From assembly GCA_900770445.1 (NCBI GenBank), contig CAAGKO010000089.1, positions 62,001 through 126,000 of the forward strand: a stretch of DNA of 64,000 bases. Direction: 5' to 3'. Source of the DNA: an uncultured Oribacterium sp. GTDB lineage: Bacteria > Bacillota > Clostridia > Lachnospirales > Lachnospiraceae. Under the pieces are notes generated by a model, which did not search any database, was not told where the DNA came from, and saw only the letters and a program-made list of their open reading frames with translations. The position numbers and the translations under genes are program-made. Positions 17,179 through 25,699 of this stretch are shown in pieces (the first letter of the stretch is position 1; each line of letters opens with the position of its first letter).

Positions 17179-17207
17179 ATTATATCTCGAAATCCTATTG
17201 CACACAA
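17179..17207 (-). promoter_or_regulatory. SigA promoter of metA
   Basis: Minus-strand TTGTGT (17207-17202) and TATAAT (17184-17179) have a 17-base spacer. The -35 box overlaps that of the divergent metK promoter by two bases. Confidence 0.6.
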
Positions 17208-17226
17208 CTAAAACTCATGCTATAGT
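17198..17226 (+). promoter_or_regulatory. SigA promoter of the metK S-box leader
   Basis: TTGCAC (17198-17203), a 17-base spacer and TATAGT (17221-17226) lie about 38 bases before the riboswitch. Confidence 0.65.
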
Positions 17227-17263
17227 ACTATCCGCACTTGAGAAATCGGTGCACAATTTCATA

Positions 17264-17366
17264 ACTTATTCAGAGACGGTGGAGCTACATAGGAGCGATG
17301 AAGCCGCAGCAACCCCGGAAACGGAAGGTGCTAACCTGAGCGAACATTTTGTTTCGAGCAATAAGA
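17264..17366 (+). ncRNA. SAM-I riboswitch (S-box) controlling metK
   Basis: The consensus S-box blocks are readable in order: CTTATTCAGAGACGGTGGAG, then GATGAAGCCGCAGCAACC, then AAGGTGCTAACCTGAGC, and a closing AATAAG that pairs with the initial CTTATT. SAM binding to this aptamer would favour the terminator that follows at 17378-17406, switching metK off when SAM is plentiful. This is a standard arrangement in Firmicutes. Confidence 0.95.
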
Positions 17367-17377
17367 TGCGGATTTTC

Positions 17378-17406
17378 AGCCTGTCGATTGTTCGACAGGC
17401 TTTTTT
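17378..17406 (+). terminator. S-box terminator hairpin
   Basis: AGCCTGTCGA and TCGACAGGCT form a 10-bp stem with a short loop, followed by a T run, 12 bases after the aptamer. Confidence 0.9.
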
Positions 17407-17525
17407 CATACGTCAGTAACGATGCGGACTCTCGCCGACAGCTTCGGCACTGTGCACCGCACATCCGCTGATCCGCAAAAGGCACTTCGAAACACCATTT
17501 GGCATACGCCAGAAAGGATTTACAC

Positions 17526-18584
17526 ATGTTATTTTCATCAGAGCAGGTATCCAACGGACATCCGGATAAGATCTGTGATCAGATTTCCGATGCCATCGTA
17601 ACCGACATTCTGCAGCACGACGATAAGAGCCGTATCGCGGCTGAGACCATCATCAAGGATTACGAGATCACCGTGATGGGTGAGATCACCTCTGACTATG
17701 AGCCGGATTACGACAAGCTGATCCGCGATGTACTCCGTAACATCGGGCTCACCGATGTCGAGAAGTACAACATCCGTTACCTGATCTCCAGACAGTCTCC
17801 GGACATCGCGATGGGTGTTGATAACGACGGCGCCGGCGATCAGGGTATGATGTTCGGCTATGCAACAAACGAGACCGAGGAGATGCTCCCGATTCCGTAC
17901 GTACTGTCCACGAAGGCTCTTCTCAAGCTTCGTGCCTACAACCTGAAGGATGGCTTCCGGAAGTTCCGTCCGGATGCCAAGGCGCAGGTATCCTTCGATT
18001 ATGATACCCACCGCATCGATACCTTCCTGATCTCCACTCAGCACGCGGAGGAGACGTCTCTCGACGAGGTTCGCGAGATCGTTTCCGGCATCATGAAGGA
18101 AACCGCCGAGGAAATGGGTCTCAACACCGACTTCCGTGTGCTGGTGAATCCGACCGGCCGTTTCGTTCTCGGTTCCTCCTTCGCCGATTCCGGTCTGACC
18201 GGTCGTAAGATCATCGCCGACACCTATGGTGGAGCTGCGCATCACGGCGGCGGAGCCTTCTCCGGCAAGGATCCAAGTAAGGTCGACCGTTCCGCTGCCT
18301 ATATGGCACGTAAGATCGCCCGTGACATCGTAAACGCCGGCAAGGCGGATCGCTGCGAGGTGCAGCTGGCCTACGCGATCGGCGTTGCAGAGCCGGTTTC
18401 CGTATATGTCGACTGTTTCGGTACCGAAAAGCAGGATCGTAACAGCATCTGGGAGGAAATCAAGCACAACTATGATCTGACCCCGAAGGGCATCACCCGT
18501 GCGCTGGATCTCCGCCACGTAGATTACAACCTGGTATCCAGCTACGGTCACTTCGGCAAGTCCGAGCTTCCATGGGAGAAGTAA
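17526..18584 (+). CDS. metK: S-adenosylmethionine synthetase
   Basis: MetK makes SAM from methionine and ATP. Signatures are SNGHPDKICDQISDA at the N-terminus, GAGDQGMMFGYA, GGAAHHGGGAFSGKDPSKVD and AYAIGVAEPVSV. The start at 17526 has AAAGGA upstream and follows the S-box terminator. The 352-residue product is somewhat shorter than the common 380-400 because the C-terminus is trimmed after GHFGKSELPWEK, but all catalytic blocks are intact. Expression should fall when SAM is high through the riboswitch. Confidence 0.96.
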   Translation: MLFSSEQVSNGHPDKICDQISDAIVTDILQHDDKSRIAAETIIKDYEITVMGEITSDYEPDYDKLIRDVLRNIGLTDVEKYNIRYLISRQSPDIAMGVDNDGAGDQGMMFGYATNETEEMLPIPYVLSTKALLKLRAYNLKDGFRKFRPDAKAQVSFDYDTHRIDTFLISTQHAEETSLDEVREIVSGIMKETAEEMGLNTDFRVLVNPTGRFVLGSSFADSGLTGRKIIADTYGGAAHHGGGAFSGKDPSKVDRSAAYMARKIARDIVNAGKADRCEVQLAYAIGVAEPVSVYVDCFGTEKQDRNSIWEEIKHNYDLTPKGITRALDLRHVDYNLVSSYGHFGKSELPWEK

Positions 18585-18585
18585 C

Positions 18586-19290
18586 TTGTCCCAGATGAAT
18601 CCGAAAGAAAAGACACTCTGGCATGATGGTCTTCAGTACGATCTGCTCCTCGGCATCGCCCTGGAGCTGATCGTACTTTTCGTTTCCATCTTCTTCTGGC
18701 ATATGCAGTTCCCGAAGCTGGCCGTCGCGAAGGCAGCGGTCCTGAACCTCCTGTATCTCGTACTGGCGCTCCCGCTGCTCGTCGGCATCTTCGGCCTCTC
18801 GGCACGGTCGATGGAAAACGCATTCTGGACACGGCTCTTCACGCGGCTCGCGTGGCCATCACTCCTCGCCGGCACCCTCGCCGCCCTTATCCTCTGCCTG
18901 ATTCCGCCCTACTGCTCCGGCAGTACGAAGCCGAAGCAGTATATGCAGATCGATCAGGACGTCAACGAAGCCATGGTGGCCGACCTGCAGCAGCTCTTCC
19001 CGGAGACCATCCTGCCGACCGCCGGCGATGTCTCCTACCAGTACTACAAGTACACGAGCATCCTCGAGAACAGCCTGCACATAAGCCTCGGCGAGACGCT
19101 CGACGAAGCCGGCTTCCAGCGCGAAGCTGCCCGCATCGATGCTCTGCCAATGCTTACATCCGGCACCCGCGCGGAAGGCGAGGACATCACGCTCATCGAT
19201 CTCCAAACCCCGGAAGGACTCGTCCTGCACCTGAGCCTCGACGCCGCCTGCCACCGCATCATCTACTCCGCCAGCTGCCGGCAGCACTGA
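18586..19290 (+). CDS. Uncharacterised membrane protein downstream of metK
   Basis: I do not recognise this 234-residue protein. It has three N-terminal membrane helices (around residues 14-38, 47-70 and 85-105, the last ending LCLIPPYC), then an extracytoplasmic-looking domain of about 120 residues with no recognised motif. A TTG at 18586 is the likely start: it comes one base after the metK stop and has GGAGA at the right distance inside the end of metK. An ATG at 18595 is too far from that site. Co-transcription with metK is likely. Confidence 0.7.
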   Translation: MSQMNPKEKTLWHDGLQYDLLLGIALELIVLFVSIFFWHMQFPKLAVAKAAVLNLLYLVLALPLLVGIFGLSARSMENAFWTRLFTRLAWPSLLAGTLAALILCLIPPYCSGSTKPKQYMQIDQDVNEAMVADLQQLFPETILPTAGDVSYQYYKYTSILENSLHISLGETLDEAGFQREAARIDALPMLTSGTRAEGEDITLIDLQTPEGLVLHLSLDAACHRIIYSASCRQH

Positions 19291-19308
19291 TCTTAAGAAT
19301 TTCGCAAG

Positions 19309-19337
19309 GGGGTCTGACCCCATAAAAATGACCCCAT
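19309..19337. repeat. REP-like palindrome GGGGTCTGACCCC
   Basis: GGGGTCTGACCCC (19309-19321) is a near-perfect palindrome, followed within a few bases by a second GACCCCATAAAA unit. Such GGGGTC-GACCCC repeats often occur as dispersed REP-type sequences linked to IS200-like transposases; none is encoded in this window. Only one cluster is seen here. Confidence 0.4.
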
Positions 19338-19370
19338 AAAAAAACGGAACCTTCAGCGGTTCCGTTTTTT
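19338..19370. terminator. Bidirectional terminator between the metK operon and tpiA
   Basis: AAAACGGAACC pairs with GGTTCCGTTTT around a 6-base loop, with A and T runs on each side, serving both converging transcripts. Confidence 0.85.
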
Positions 19371-19377
19371 GTATGGA

Positions 19378-20127
19378 TTACTTATTGTAGTTCACGATGG
19401 TGCCGAAGTCCGGCTTCAGAGATGCACCGCCGATCAGTCCGCCATCGATATCCGGCTGTGCGAGGAGTTCCTTGCAGTTACCGGCATTCATGGATCCACC
19501 ATACTGGATGCGAATCGCCTCTGCGGTATCGGTGTCATAAATCTCAGCGATGGTCTCACGGATGGCCTTACATACCTCCTCAGCCTGTGCGGAGGTCGCG
19601 GTCTTACCGGTTCCAATCGCCCAGATCGGCTCGTACGCGATGACGACGCCCTTCGCCTGATCAGCGCTTACACCCTGGAATGCGATCTTGATCTGCATAC
19701 GGATCCAGTCCTCGGTGATTCCCTGCTCTCTCTGCTCGAGGGACTCACCACAGCATACGATCGGCTTCAGGCCCTTCTCAAGCGCCTTCAGGAGCTTCTT
19801 ATTGATGTCCTCATCGGTCTCATGGAAGTAGCCTCTTCTCTCGGAATGGCCCATGATGACGTACTCAACGCCTGCATCTACAAGCATGTCTGCAGAAATC
19901 TCACCGGTGTATGCGCCCTTATCCTCGAAATACAGGTTCTCTGCGCCGACATGTACATTGGTGCCCTTTACAGCATTGACCACCGGTACGAGGTCGATGG
20001 CTGGTACACAGTACACGACGTCCACGTCCTCATTCTGTACGAGTGGCTTTAATGTCTCGACGAGCTTCACCGCCTCAGAAGGAACCATGTTCATCTTCCA
20101 GTTACCGGCAATAATCTTCTTTCTCAT
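19378..20127 (-). CDS. tpiA: Triosephosphate isomerase
   Basis: TpiA interconverts dihydroxyacetone phosphate and glyceraldehyde 3-phosphate in glycolysis. The catalytic residues are visible: Asn9 and Lys11 in GNWKM, His94 in GHSERR, and Glu166 in [11 protein letters not shown]. The length of 249 residues is standard. The ATG at 20127 follows AGAGGT; an upstream in-frame ATG would place the intercistronic hairpin inside the gene and is rejected. It is last in the gap-pgk-tpiA set. Confidence 0.97.
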   Translation of the reverse strand: MRKKIIAGNWKMNMVPSEAVKLVETLKPLVQNEDVDVVYCVPAIDLVPVVNAVKGTNVHVGAENLYFEDKGAYTGEISADMLVDAGVEYVIMGHSERRGYFHETDEDINKKLLKALEKGLKPIVCCGESLEQREQGITEDWIRMQIKIAFQGVSADQAKGVVIAYEPIWAIGTGKTATSAQAEEVCKAIRETIAEIYDTDTAEAIRIQYGGSMNAGNCKELLAQPDIDGGLIGGASLKPDFGTIVNYNK

Positions 20128-20152
20128 ATAGATACCTCTTTCTAAAATGATG

Positions 20153-20189
20153 AAAAAAGCCGGAGGCACTCCCACGGAAGGCCTCCGGC
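20153..20189 (-). terminator. Terminator-like hairpin between pgk and tpiA
   Basis: Minus-strand GCCGGAGGC and GCCTCCGGC form a 9-bp stem followed by six T, immediately ahead of the tpiA ribosome site. No separate tpiA promoter is obvious, so it probably gives partial termination. Confidence 0.75.
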
Positions 20190-20199
20190 CACAGTTCAA

Positions 20200-21420
20200 T
20201 TAGTTCTTATCGTCTGCTGCAGCAACGCCCGGAAGCTCCTTACCCTCAAGGAACTCAAGGGAAGCGCCACCACCTGTAGAAATATGGCTCATCTTATCGC
20301 CATATCCGAGCTGGTTCACAGCAGCTGCAGAATCACCGCCACCGATGATGGTTGTCGCATCGGTATCTGCGAGTGCCTTCGCAACAGCCTTCGTACCAGC
20401 CGCAAGGGTCGGGTTCTCGAATACGCCCATCGGTCCGTTCCATACAACGGTCTTTGCGGACTTTACAGCCTCTGCATAGAGCTCAGCGGTCTTCGGTCCG
20501 ATATCCATGCCCATCTTGCCGGCCGGAATCTTGTCAATGTCTACAACTTCTGTATCGATCGGTCCATCGATCGGATCCGGGAAGTGATCGGTGATGACGG
20601 CATCTACCGGAAGAAGAAGCTTCTTGCCAAGCTGCTCTGCCTTTGCGATCATCTCCTTGCAGTAGTCAAGCTTCGTCTCATCGCAGAGAGAAGAACCGAT
20701 CTCGTAGCCCTGTGCCTTTGTGAAGGTGAATGCCATACCGCCACCGATGATGAGGGTATCGCACTTCTCAAGGAGGTTCGAGATAACATTCAGCTTATCT
20801 GCAACCTTCGCACCGCCGAGGATCGCCACGAAAGGACGTACCGGATTCTCAACCGCCTGGCCGAGGAACTGGATCTCCTTCTGCATCAGATAGCCGACCA
20901 CATGCGGGCCATTGATGTACTTGGTAACACCAACATTGGAGCAGTGTGCTCTATGTGCAGTACCAAATGCATCATTTACGAATACATCTGCGAGAGAAGC
21001 GAGATCCTGTGAGAAAGCATCTCCGTTCTTGGTCTCCTCTGCTCTGTAACGAGTGTTCTCGAGAAGAATCACATCGCCATCCTTCATCTCAGCAACCGCT
21101 GCTCTTGCGTTTGCGCCGACAACCTCAGGATCTGCCGCAAACTTTACTTCCTGGCCGAGAAGCTCGGAAAGTCTCTTTGCAACCGGAGCGAGGGTCTTGG
21201 AAGGCTTATCCTCCTCTGTCTTCACCTTACCGAGGTGGGAGCAGAGAATCACCTTGCCACCGTCAGCGATCAGCTTCTTGATGGTCGGAAGTGCAGCCAC
21301 GAGTCTGTTCTCGTCGGTGATCACACCGTTCTTCAGAGGAACGTTGAAGTCGCATCTGCAAAGGACGCGCTTGCCCTTTACATCGATATCATCCACTGTT
21401 AACTTGTTCAAACCTGCCAT
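20200..21420 (-). CDS. pgk: Phosphoglycerate kinase
   Basis: Pgk transfers phosphate from 1,3-bisphosphoglycerate to ADP. Visible are the substrate-binding CRCDFNVPL near the N-terminus, [21 protein letters not shown] in the middle, WNGPMGVFE, and the C-terminal GGGDSAAAV and [14 protein letters not shown]. The product has 406 residues including an acidic tail. The ATG at 21420 is preceded by AAAGGAG. It sits between gap and tpiA with terminator-like hairpins on both sides. Confidence 0.97.
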   Translation of the reverse strand: MAGLNKLTVDDIDVKGKRVLCRCDFNVPLKNGVITDENRLVAALPTIKKLIADGGKVILCSHLGKVKTEEDKPSKTLAPVAKRLSELLGQEVKFAADPEVVGANARAAVAEMKDGDVILLENTRYRAEETKNGDAFSQDLASLADVFVNDAFGTAHRAHCSNVGVTKYINGPHVVGYLMQKEIQFLGQAVENPVRPFVAILGGAKVADKLNVISNLLEKCDTLIIGGGMAFTFTKAQGYEIGSSLCDETKLDYCKEMIAKAEQLGKKLLLPVDAVITDHFPDPIDGPIDTEVVDIDKIPAGKMGMDIGPKTAELYAEAVKSAKTVVWNGPMGVFENPTLAAGTKAVAKALADTDATTIIGGGDSAAAVNQLGYGDKMSHISTGGGASLEFLEGKELPGVAAADDKN

Positions 21421-21436
21421 AATAAATCTCCTTTTA

Positions 21437-21477
21437 TAAAAAGAGGCCAGGCCCATGAAGGCCGGACCTCTTTAAAG
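21437..21477 (-). terminator. Terminator-like hairpin between gap and pgk
   Basis: On the minus strand AAAGAGGTCCGGCC pairs with GGCCTGGCCTCTTT (one mismatch region), then TTTTTA, directly preceding the pgk ribosome site. It likely tunes the gap to pgk expression ratio. Confidence 0.75.
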
Positions 21478-21504
21478 TCATATCCCTATATATTCTGAGA
21501 GGAA

Positions 21505-22518
21505 TTAGTCAGCAATCAGAGAACCGAAGTACTTGATCGTTCTTACCATCTGAGATGTGTAGGAGTTCTCGTTGTCATACCATGAAACAACCTGTACAAG
21601 AGTCTTGCCGTTGCCCATCGGGAGAACCTTGGTCTGCGTAGCATCGAAGATGGAACCAGCCATGGAGTTGATGATATCGGAAGATACGATCTCGTCCGTG
21701 TTGTACTCGAAGGACTCAGTCTCCTCAGCCTTCATCTGAGCGTTAACCTCATCAGCAGTTACTTCCTTAGCAACAACTGCATCAAGGATGGTGGTGGAGC
21801 CTGTAGCTACAGGAACACGCTGTGCAGCACCGTTCAGCTTGCCATCAAGCTCTGGAAGAACGAGGCCGATTGCCTTTGCTGCGCCGGAAGATGCAGGAGT
21901 GATGTTCTGAGCACCTGCTCTGGAACGACGAAGGTTGCCCTTTCTCTGCGGTCCATCGAGGATCATCTGATCGCCAGTGTAAGCGTGTACAGTGGTCATG
22001 AAGCCGGACTCGATCGGAGCGAGGTCGTTAAGAGCCTTTGCCATCGGAGCGAGGCAGTTAGTGGTGCAGGATGCAGCAGAGATGATCTGATCATCCGCTG
22101 TAAGAGTCTTGTGGTTTACATTGTAAACGATGGTCTTCAGATCCTTACCAGCAGGTGCAGAGATTACAACGTGCTTCGCACCAGCGTTGATGTGTGCCAT
22201 GGACTTCTCCTTAGAGCAGTAGAAACCTGTGCACTCGAGAACTACGTCGATGTCAAGATCCTTCCATGGAAGGTTTGCAGCGTCCTTCTCCTTGTAGATC
22301 TCGATCTCCTTACCATTTACGATGATGGAGTGATCGGTAGCCTCTACAGTACCGTTGTATCTGCCGTGGGTTGTATCATACTTAAGAAGGTATGCAAGCA
22401 TCTCCGGGCTGGTCAGATCGTTGATTGCTACAACATCATAACCCTCAGCCTGGAACATCTGTCTGAATGCGAGACGACCGATACGGCCGAAACCATTAAT
22501 CGCAACTCTTACTGCCAT
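21505..22518 (-). CDS. gapA: Glyceraldehyde-3-phosphate dehydrogenase, NAD-dependent
   Basis: The enzyme oxidises glyceraldehyde 3-phosphate with NAD in glycolysis. NGFGRIGR starts the Rossmann fold, Asp34 in AINDL favours NAD over NADP, and the catalytic Cys151 lies in [17 protein letters not shown] closes the sequence. The length of 337 residues is standard. AGGAGG precedes the ATG, and a promoter with a CRP-like site lies upstream. It is first in gap-pgk-tpiA. Confidence 0.97.
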   Translation of the reverse strand: MAVRVAINGFGRIGRLAFRQMFQAEGYDVVAINDLTSPEMLAYLLKYDTTHGRYNGTVEATDHSIIVNGKEIEIYKEKDAANLPWKDLDIDVVLECTGFYCSKEKSMAHINAGAKHVVISAPAGKDLKTIVYNVNHKTLTADDQIISAASCTTNCLAPMAKALNDLAPIESGFMTTVHAYTGDQMILDGPQRKGNLRRSRAGAQNITPASSGAAKAIGLVLPELDGKLNGAAQRVPVATGSTTILDAVVAKEVTADEVNAQMKAEETESFEYNTDEIVSSDIINSMAGSIFDATQTKVLPMGNGKTLVQVVSWYDNENSYTSQMVRTIKYFGSLIAD

Positions 22519-22582
22519 AATAATATCCTCCTGATATTTAATGAAATAAATGGTTACATAAACATTTCCATTAGCATCTGTT

Positions 22583-22611
22583 ATTGTATGCTATCAAATG
22601 TCTTTTTGCAA
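22583..22611 (-). promoter_or_regulatory. SigA promoter of gapA
   Basis: Minus-strand TTGCAA (22611-22606) and TACAAT (22588-22583) with a 17-base spacer put the transcription start near 22576, about 58 bases before the gene. Confidence 0.6.
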
Positions 22612-22628
22612 GTACAAAACGGCGATTT

Positions 22629-22644
22629 TGTGAAAAATTTCACA
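22629..22644. promoter_or_regulatory. CRP/FNR-like site upstream of the gapA promoter
   Basis: TGTGA, six bases, TCACA matches the core of CRP-family operators. Its centre is about 60 bases before the predicted gapA start, the class I activator position. The regulator is not in the window. Confidence 0.45.
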
Positions 22645-22672
22645 GTAAATTTACAATTCGCTACATGAACAC

Positions 22673-22728
22673 GGAGGGCGAGCGACAGAAGCCATACGCA
22701 GAGACTGTGCTTCTGTCACTCGCCCTCC
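22673..22728 (+). other. Structured intergenic element, copy B (core 22691-22709)
   Basis: A strong hairpin between the gapA promoter and the phosphate transporter stop. GGAGGGCGAG pairs with CTCGCCCTCC (10 bp); after a one-base mismatch GACAGAAG pairs with CTTCTGTC (8 bp). The 18-base loop with the preceding G is the family core GCCATACGCAGAGACTGTG. The loop is conserved with the copies at 348 and 49985 but the outer stem is not. No T run follows on either strand, so it is not an ordinary terminator. Confidence 0.55.
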
Positions 22729-22751
22729 GGGCTCACTGACTGAATATAAAA

Positions 22752-24446
22752 TTACTGCAACATGGACTTTACATAGCCCGCGATGTTGTCGGCGTGGTCC
22801 GAAATACGCTCGAGGTCACCGATGACATCGAGGAAGGCCACACCTGCGGAGGTACTGCACTTGCCCTCGCTGAGGCGCTGCATATGATGCTCACGCATCT
22901 CTCGCTCCATCATGTCCACGACATCTTCGGAGCGCTTCGTGTCGATGACTTCATCGATGCTGCTATCCTCGAGGGCATCGATGGACAGGCTGAAGCTTGA
23001 CTGCGCCTGCTGTCCGATCTTCTGAAGATCCTGGATGCCCTTTTCCGTGAAGTGCACGCCGTTATCGAAGATGTATTTCGCCTTTTCGACGATGTTCTCT
23101 GCATGATCACCGACGCGCTCCATATCCGTCAGCGTATTCAGCATCCGGGTTACCTCGAACTTCTGACGTTCACTGAGGGACAGCTGATCGATCTTAATCA
23201 GATAATTCGTGAGAAGACCCGTCATATGGTCGATCAGCTTTTCCCGATCATGCACATCCTGAATCAGCTTCTCATCCCCGTTTTCCAGTGCACTGCAGGC
23301 GTCGTTGATATTGACCGCCACCACACGACCGAGGTTAACGACCTCACTCCGGGTCGCCGCCAGGGCGATCGCCGGAGACTCCAGGATACGCTCATCCAGA
23401 TGACGGCGGAGACGCTGCTCTTCGATGTTCACCTTATCCTCTGCGGTCTGTGCACCTTCGGCGACGGTCTTCTCCGGAACGAATGCGCCGGAAAGCTTCA
23501 CGAGAAGATCACCGAACGGATAAAGCACGAGTGTACAGCACACATTAAAGATCGTATGGAAGATGGAAATTTCCACCGGCGTAAGCATGCCGTTGAAGAA
23601 CTGCGGTACTGCGAAGGAGGCTGCAAAAATCAGTACACCAAACATCACGGCGCCTGCGACGTTAAAGAGCAGGTGAATGCAGGCCGCCCGCTTCGCAGTG
23701 CGGCTGGTACCCGTCGCGGAAATCATCGCCGTCACGCAGGTACCGATGTTCTGTCCGAGGGTGATGTAGAAGCCGGAAGCTCTCGGAACTGCACCCGCAA
23801 GCGCCAGGGTCTGCAGGATGGAAACCGAAGCCGCGGAGGACTGAATGATACCGGTCACGACCGCACCGACCAGGATACCCAGGATCGGATTTCCGCCGAT
23901 CGCACGGAAGGCATCCGAGAAGATCGGTGAATCCGCATACGGTGACACCGCACCCGACATGAACTCGAGACCGATGAAGATGAAACCGACGCCGATACAG
24001 AAATTACCGATCAGATCATCACTGCCCTTCTTACCGAACAGGATGCGGAACGCACCGATGGCGATCAACACCGGCGCAAAGAAATCCGGCTTCAGCACCG
24101 TCAGCATATCGCTCGAAATCTGCGTCAGCGATACCATCCAGGCCGTGATCGTCGTACCGATATTCGCACCCATGATGATGCCGACCGCCTGTGAAAGATT
24201 CATGATGCCGGCATTTACGAAGCCGACGACCATGACCGTCGTCGCGGATGACGACTGTACCAGTGCCGTGATCGCCGCACCGAGCATCACCGCCATAAAG
24301 CGGTTCTTCGTCACGATGTCCAGGAATCCCGAGATCCGGTTACCTGCTGCCTTCTGCATGCCGTCACTCATGACCGACATACCATACAGGAACATACCTA
24401 GTCCGCCCAGAAGACGGAACAGACTCGCCACATGATCTACTGTCAT
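22752..24446 (-). CDS. Na/phosphate symporter of the NptA/PNaS family with PhoU-like tail
   Basis: An inner-membrane sodium-phosphate cotransporter. It shows the two inverted family repeats, with VQSSSATTVMVVGFV in the first and IQSSAASVSIL in the second. After about residue 350 comes a helical cytosolic PhoU-like domain (ERVGDHAENI, then LERISDHADNIAGY at the C-terminus). The start at 24446 has AGAGGTG upstream and gives 564 residues; the longer reading frame would cross its promoter. It could be part of phosphate homeostasis, but no pst or phoU gene is nearby. Confidence 0.9.
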   Translation of the reverse strand: MTVDHVASLFRLLGGLGMFLYGMSVMSDGMQKAAGNRISGFLDIVTKNRFMAVMLGAAITALVQSSSATTVMVVGFVNAGIMNLSQAVGIIMGANIGTTITAWMVSLTQISSDMLTVLKPDFFAPVLIAIGAFRILFGKKGSDDLIGNFCIGVGFIFIGLEFMSGAVSPYADSPIFSDAFRAIGGNPILGILVGAVVTGIIQSSAASVSILQTLALAGAVPRASGFYITLGQNIGTCVTAMISATGTSRTAKRAACIHLLFNVAGAVMFGVLIFAASFAVPQFFNGMLTPVEISIFHTIFNVCCTLVLYPFGDLLVKLSGAFVPEKTVAEGAQTAEDKVNIEEQRLRRHLDERILESPAIALAATRSEVVNLGRVVAVNINDACSALENGDEKLIQDVHDREKLIDHMTGLLTNYLIKIDQLSLSERQKFEVTRMLNTLTDMERVGDHAENIVEKAKYIFDNGVHFTEKGIQDLQKIGQQAQSSFSLSIDALEDSSIDEVIDTKRSEDVVDMMEREMREHHMQRLSEGKCSTSAGVAFLDVIGDLERISDHADNIAGYVKSMLQ

Positions 24447-24509
24447 AATCACCTCTAGATAAATGTCGATGTAAAATCGAACGCCAGGCAGCAACCCCTG
24501 CCAAGTCGG

Positions 24510-24538
24510 ATTATAACAGACCGCAAATTTCGTGTAAA
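24510..24538 (-). promoter_or_regulatory. SigA promoter of the Na/phosphate symporter
   Basis: Minus-strand TTTACA (24538-24533) and consensus TATAAT (24515-24510) with a 17-base spacer. Confidence 0.7.
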
Positions 24539-24564
24539 CCGTTCGTAAAGTTCCTTCGCAGATA

Positions 24565-24597
24565 CAAAAAAGAGGCGGAGGGACATCCTCCGCCTCT
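24565..24597 (-). terminator. Terminator of the amidase gene
   Basis: On the minus strand AGAGGCGGAGG pairs with CCTCCGCCTCT, followed by a T run. Confidence 0.85.
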
Positions 24598-24610
24598 GCC
24601 CGCACAGTGC

Positions 24611-25447
24611 TCAGCCCTGTGCAGCTGTAAAACCATAATAAATGTTGACGCCATCCAGCAGTCCGGCTGCGATCTTGTCGCAGGCCGCCTGACTGTGGTC
24701 ACTGGCCTTATCCCCGACCTCGATATCCACCGATGGTACTGTCGAGTAGGAGGTCTGGGTCAGATCCATATCCATGCTACCGCTCGAGAAGACCTTCATG
24801 CCCGATGCCTTGAGCCCTGCGATGAGGCTCTCACCGAGCTTCTCGTGCTTCTGCCAGTAGCTTGCCACCGGCTCCATCGACTTCAGCGCATCCGGTGTGC
24901 TCATGAAAAAGACACCCTTGTTCGACTTCGTGGAATCGAAGTGGATCGCGATATGACAGTCCGCCTTATTGTTTGCGATGACCGTACGTGCGATATTATC
25001 GAGCTGTACATCCTTATCATCACGAATCATCAGCACATCATAGCCATCTGCCAGCAGCTTATGCTTCAGACTCTCGGCGACCATCAGGGTCGCCACCGGC
25101 TCCGCCGTGCCATCGGCGAAGGTCATGCCGCCGGAAACGGCTGTCGCGGTCGTGCTGCCGGCGGCCGTCGAACCGCCGGTCACCTTCTTCGATCCATCCG
25201 GATGGCACAGGGTCCGTACCGATCCGCCACCCTTCGTACCGTGGCCTGCATTGACCGCCACTGTAATGCCCTTTCGTGCACTCTCAGCGACATCCGTGGT
25301 ATAGAGGACGGCCTTTCCGGTGTTGATCTTCGAATTACCGGCATATTTCCAGTCCAGATTTAATCCGATTTCTGTGCTCGCCAGGGAACTCATGCACATA
25401 CATACGGAAAGAACAGCCGCCGTGATAAAAACGCTTAATTTCTTCAT
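24611..25447 (-). CDS. Secreted N-acetylmuramoyl-L-alanine amidase (Amidase_3)
   Basis: A 278-residue exported cell-wall hydrolase. The N-terminal signal peptide runs from MKKLSVFITA to about SLAS. The catalytic domain has the zinc ligands of the AmiC/CwlM type: VAVNAGHG, then Glu in AEPVATLMVAESL, His in AIHFDS, and the late Glu in VDIEVGD. A Gly/Ser/Thr/Ala-rich insertion (about residues 74-108) follows the first motif, similar to low-complexity insertions elsewhere here. It has its own terminator. The 252 bases upstream show no clear promoter. Confidence 0.85.
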   Translation of the reverse strand: MKKLSVFITAAVLSVCMCMSSLASTEIGLNLDWKYAGNSKINTGKAVLYTTDVAESARKGITVAVNAGHGTKGGGSVRTLCHPDGSKKVTGGSTAAGSTTATAVSGGMTFADGTAEPVATLMVAESLKHKLLADGYDVLMIRDDKDVQLDNIARTVIANNKADCHIAIHFDSTKSNKGVFFMSTPDALKSMEPVASYWQKHEKLGESLIAGLKASGMKVFSSGSMDMDLTQTSYSTVPSVDIEVGDKASDHSQAACDKIAAGLLDGVNIYYGFTAAQG

Positions 25448-25699
25448 GTTCTTCTCTCTTTCACTCCATCGTATACATCATGGCACAGGGAGCGGATCAT
25501 CTATACGATGCCCTGTCCAGCACGCCCCTGCGTCGCATCCACTCTGTGGATGGGTGACTGTATCCATCGCTGCCGGACATCTCTGTGCTCTTTTTCTTTC
25601 TACACTAGAAGTCTACGCGAAAAAAAAGAGGCATGCAACAACGAAACACGAACATAGCTCTTACATATTTCTTACGTTTATCGGGCAGATCCGTCCGTA

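Noticed and set aside
22673..22728. Element B as an intrinsic terminator
   Set aside because: The hairpin is strong but no T run follows on either strand, and the large conserved loop is atypical.
23052..23930. Plus-strand ORF of 292 codons inside the Na/phosphate symporter
   Set aside because: Antisense shadow frame with Arg/His-rich composition and no motif.
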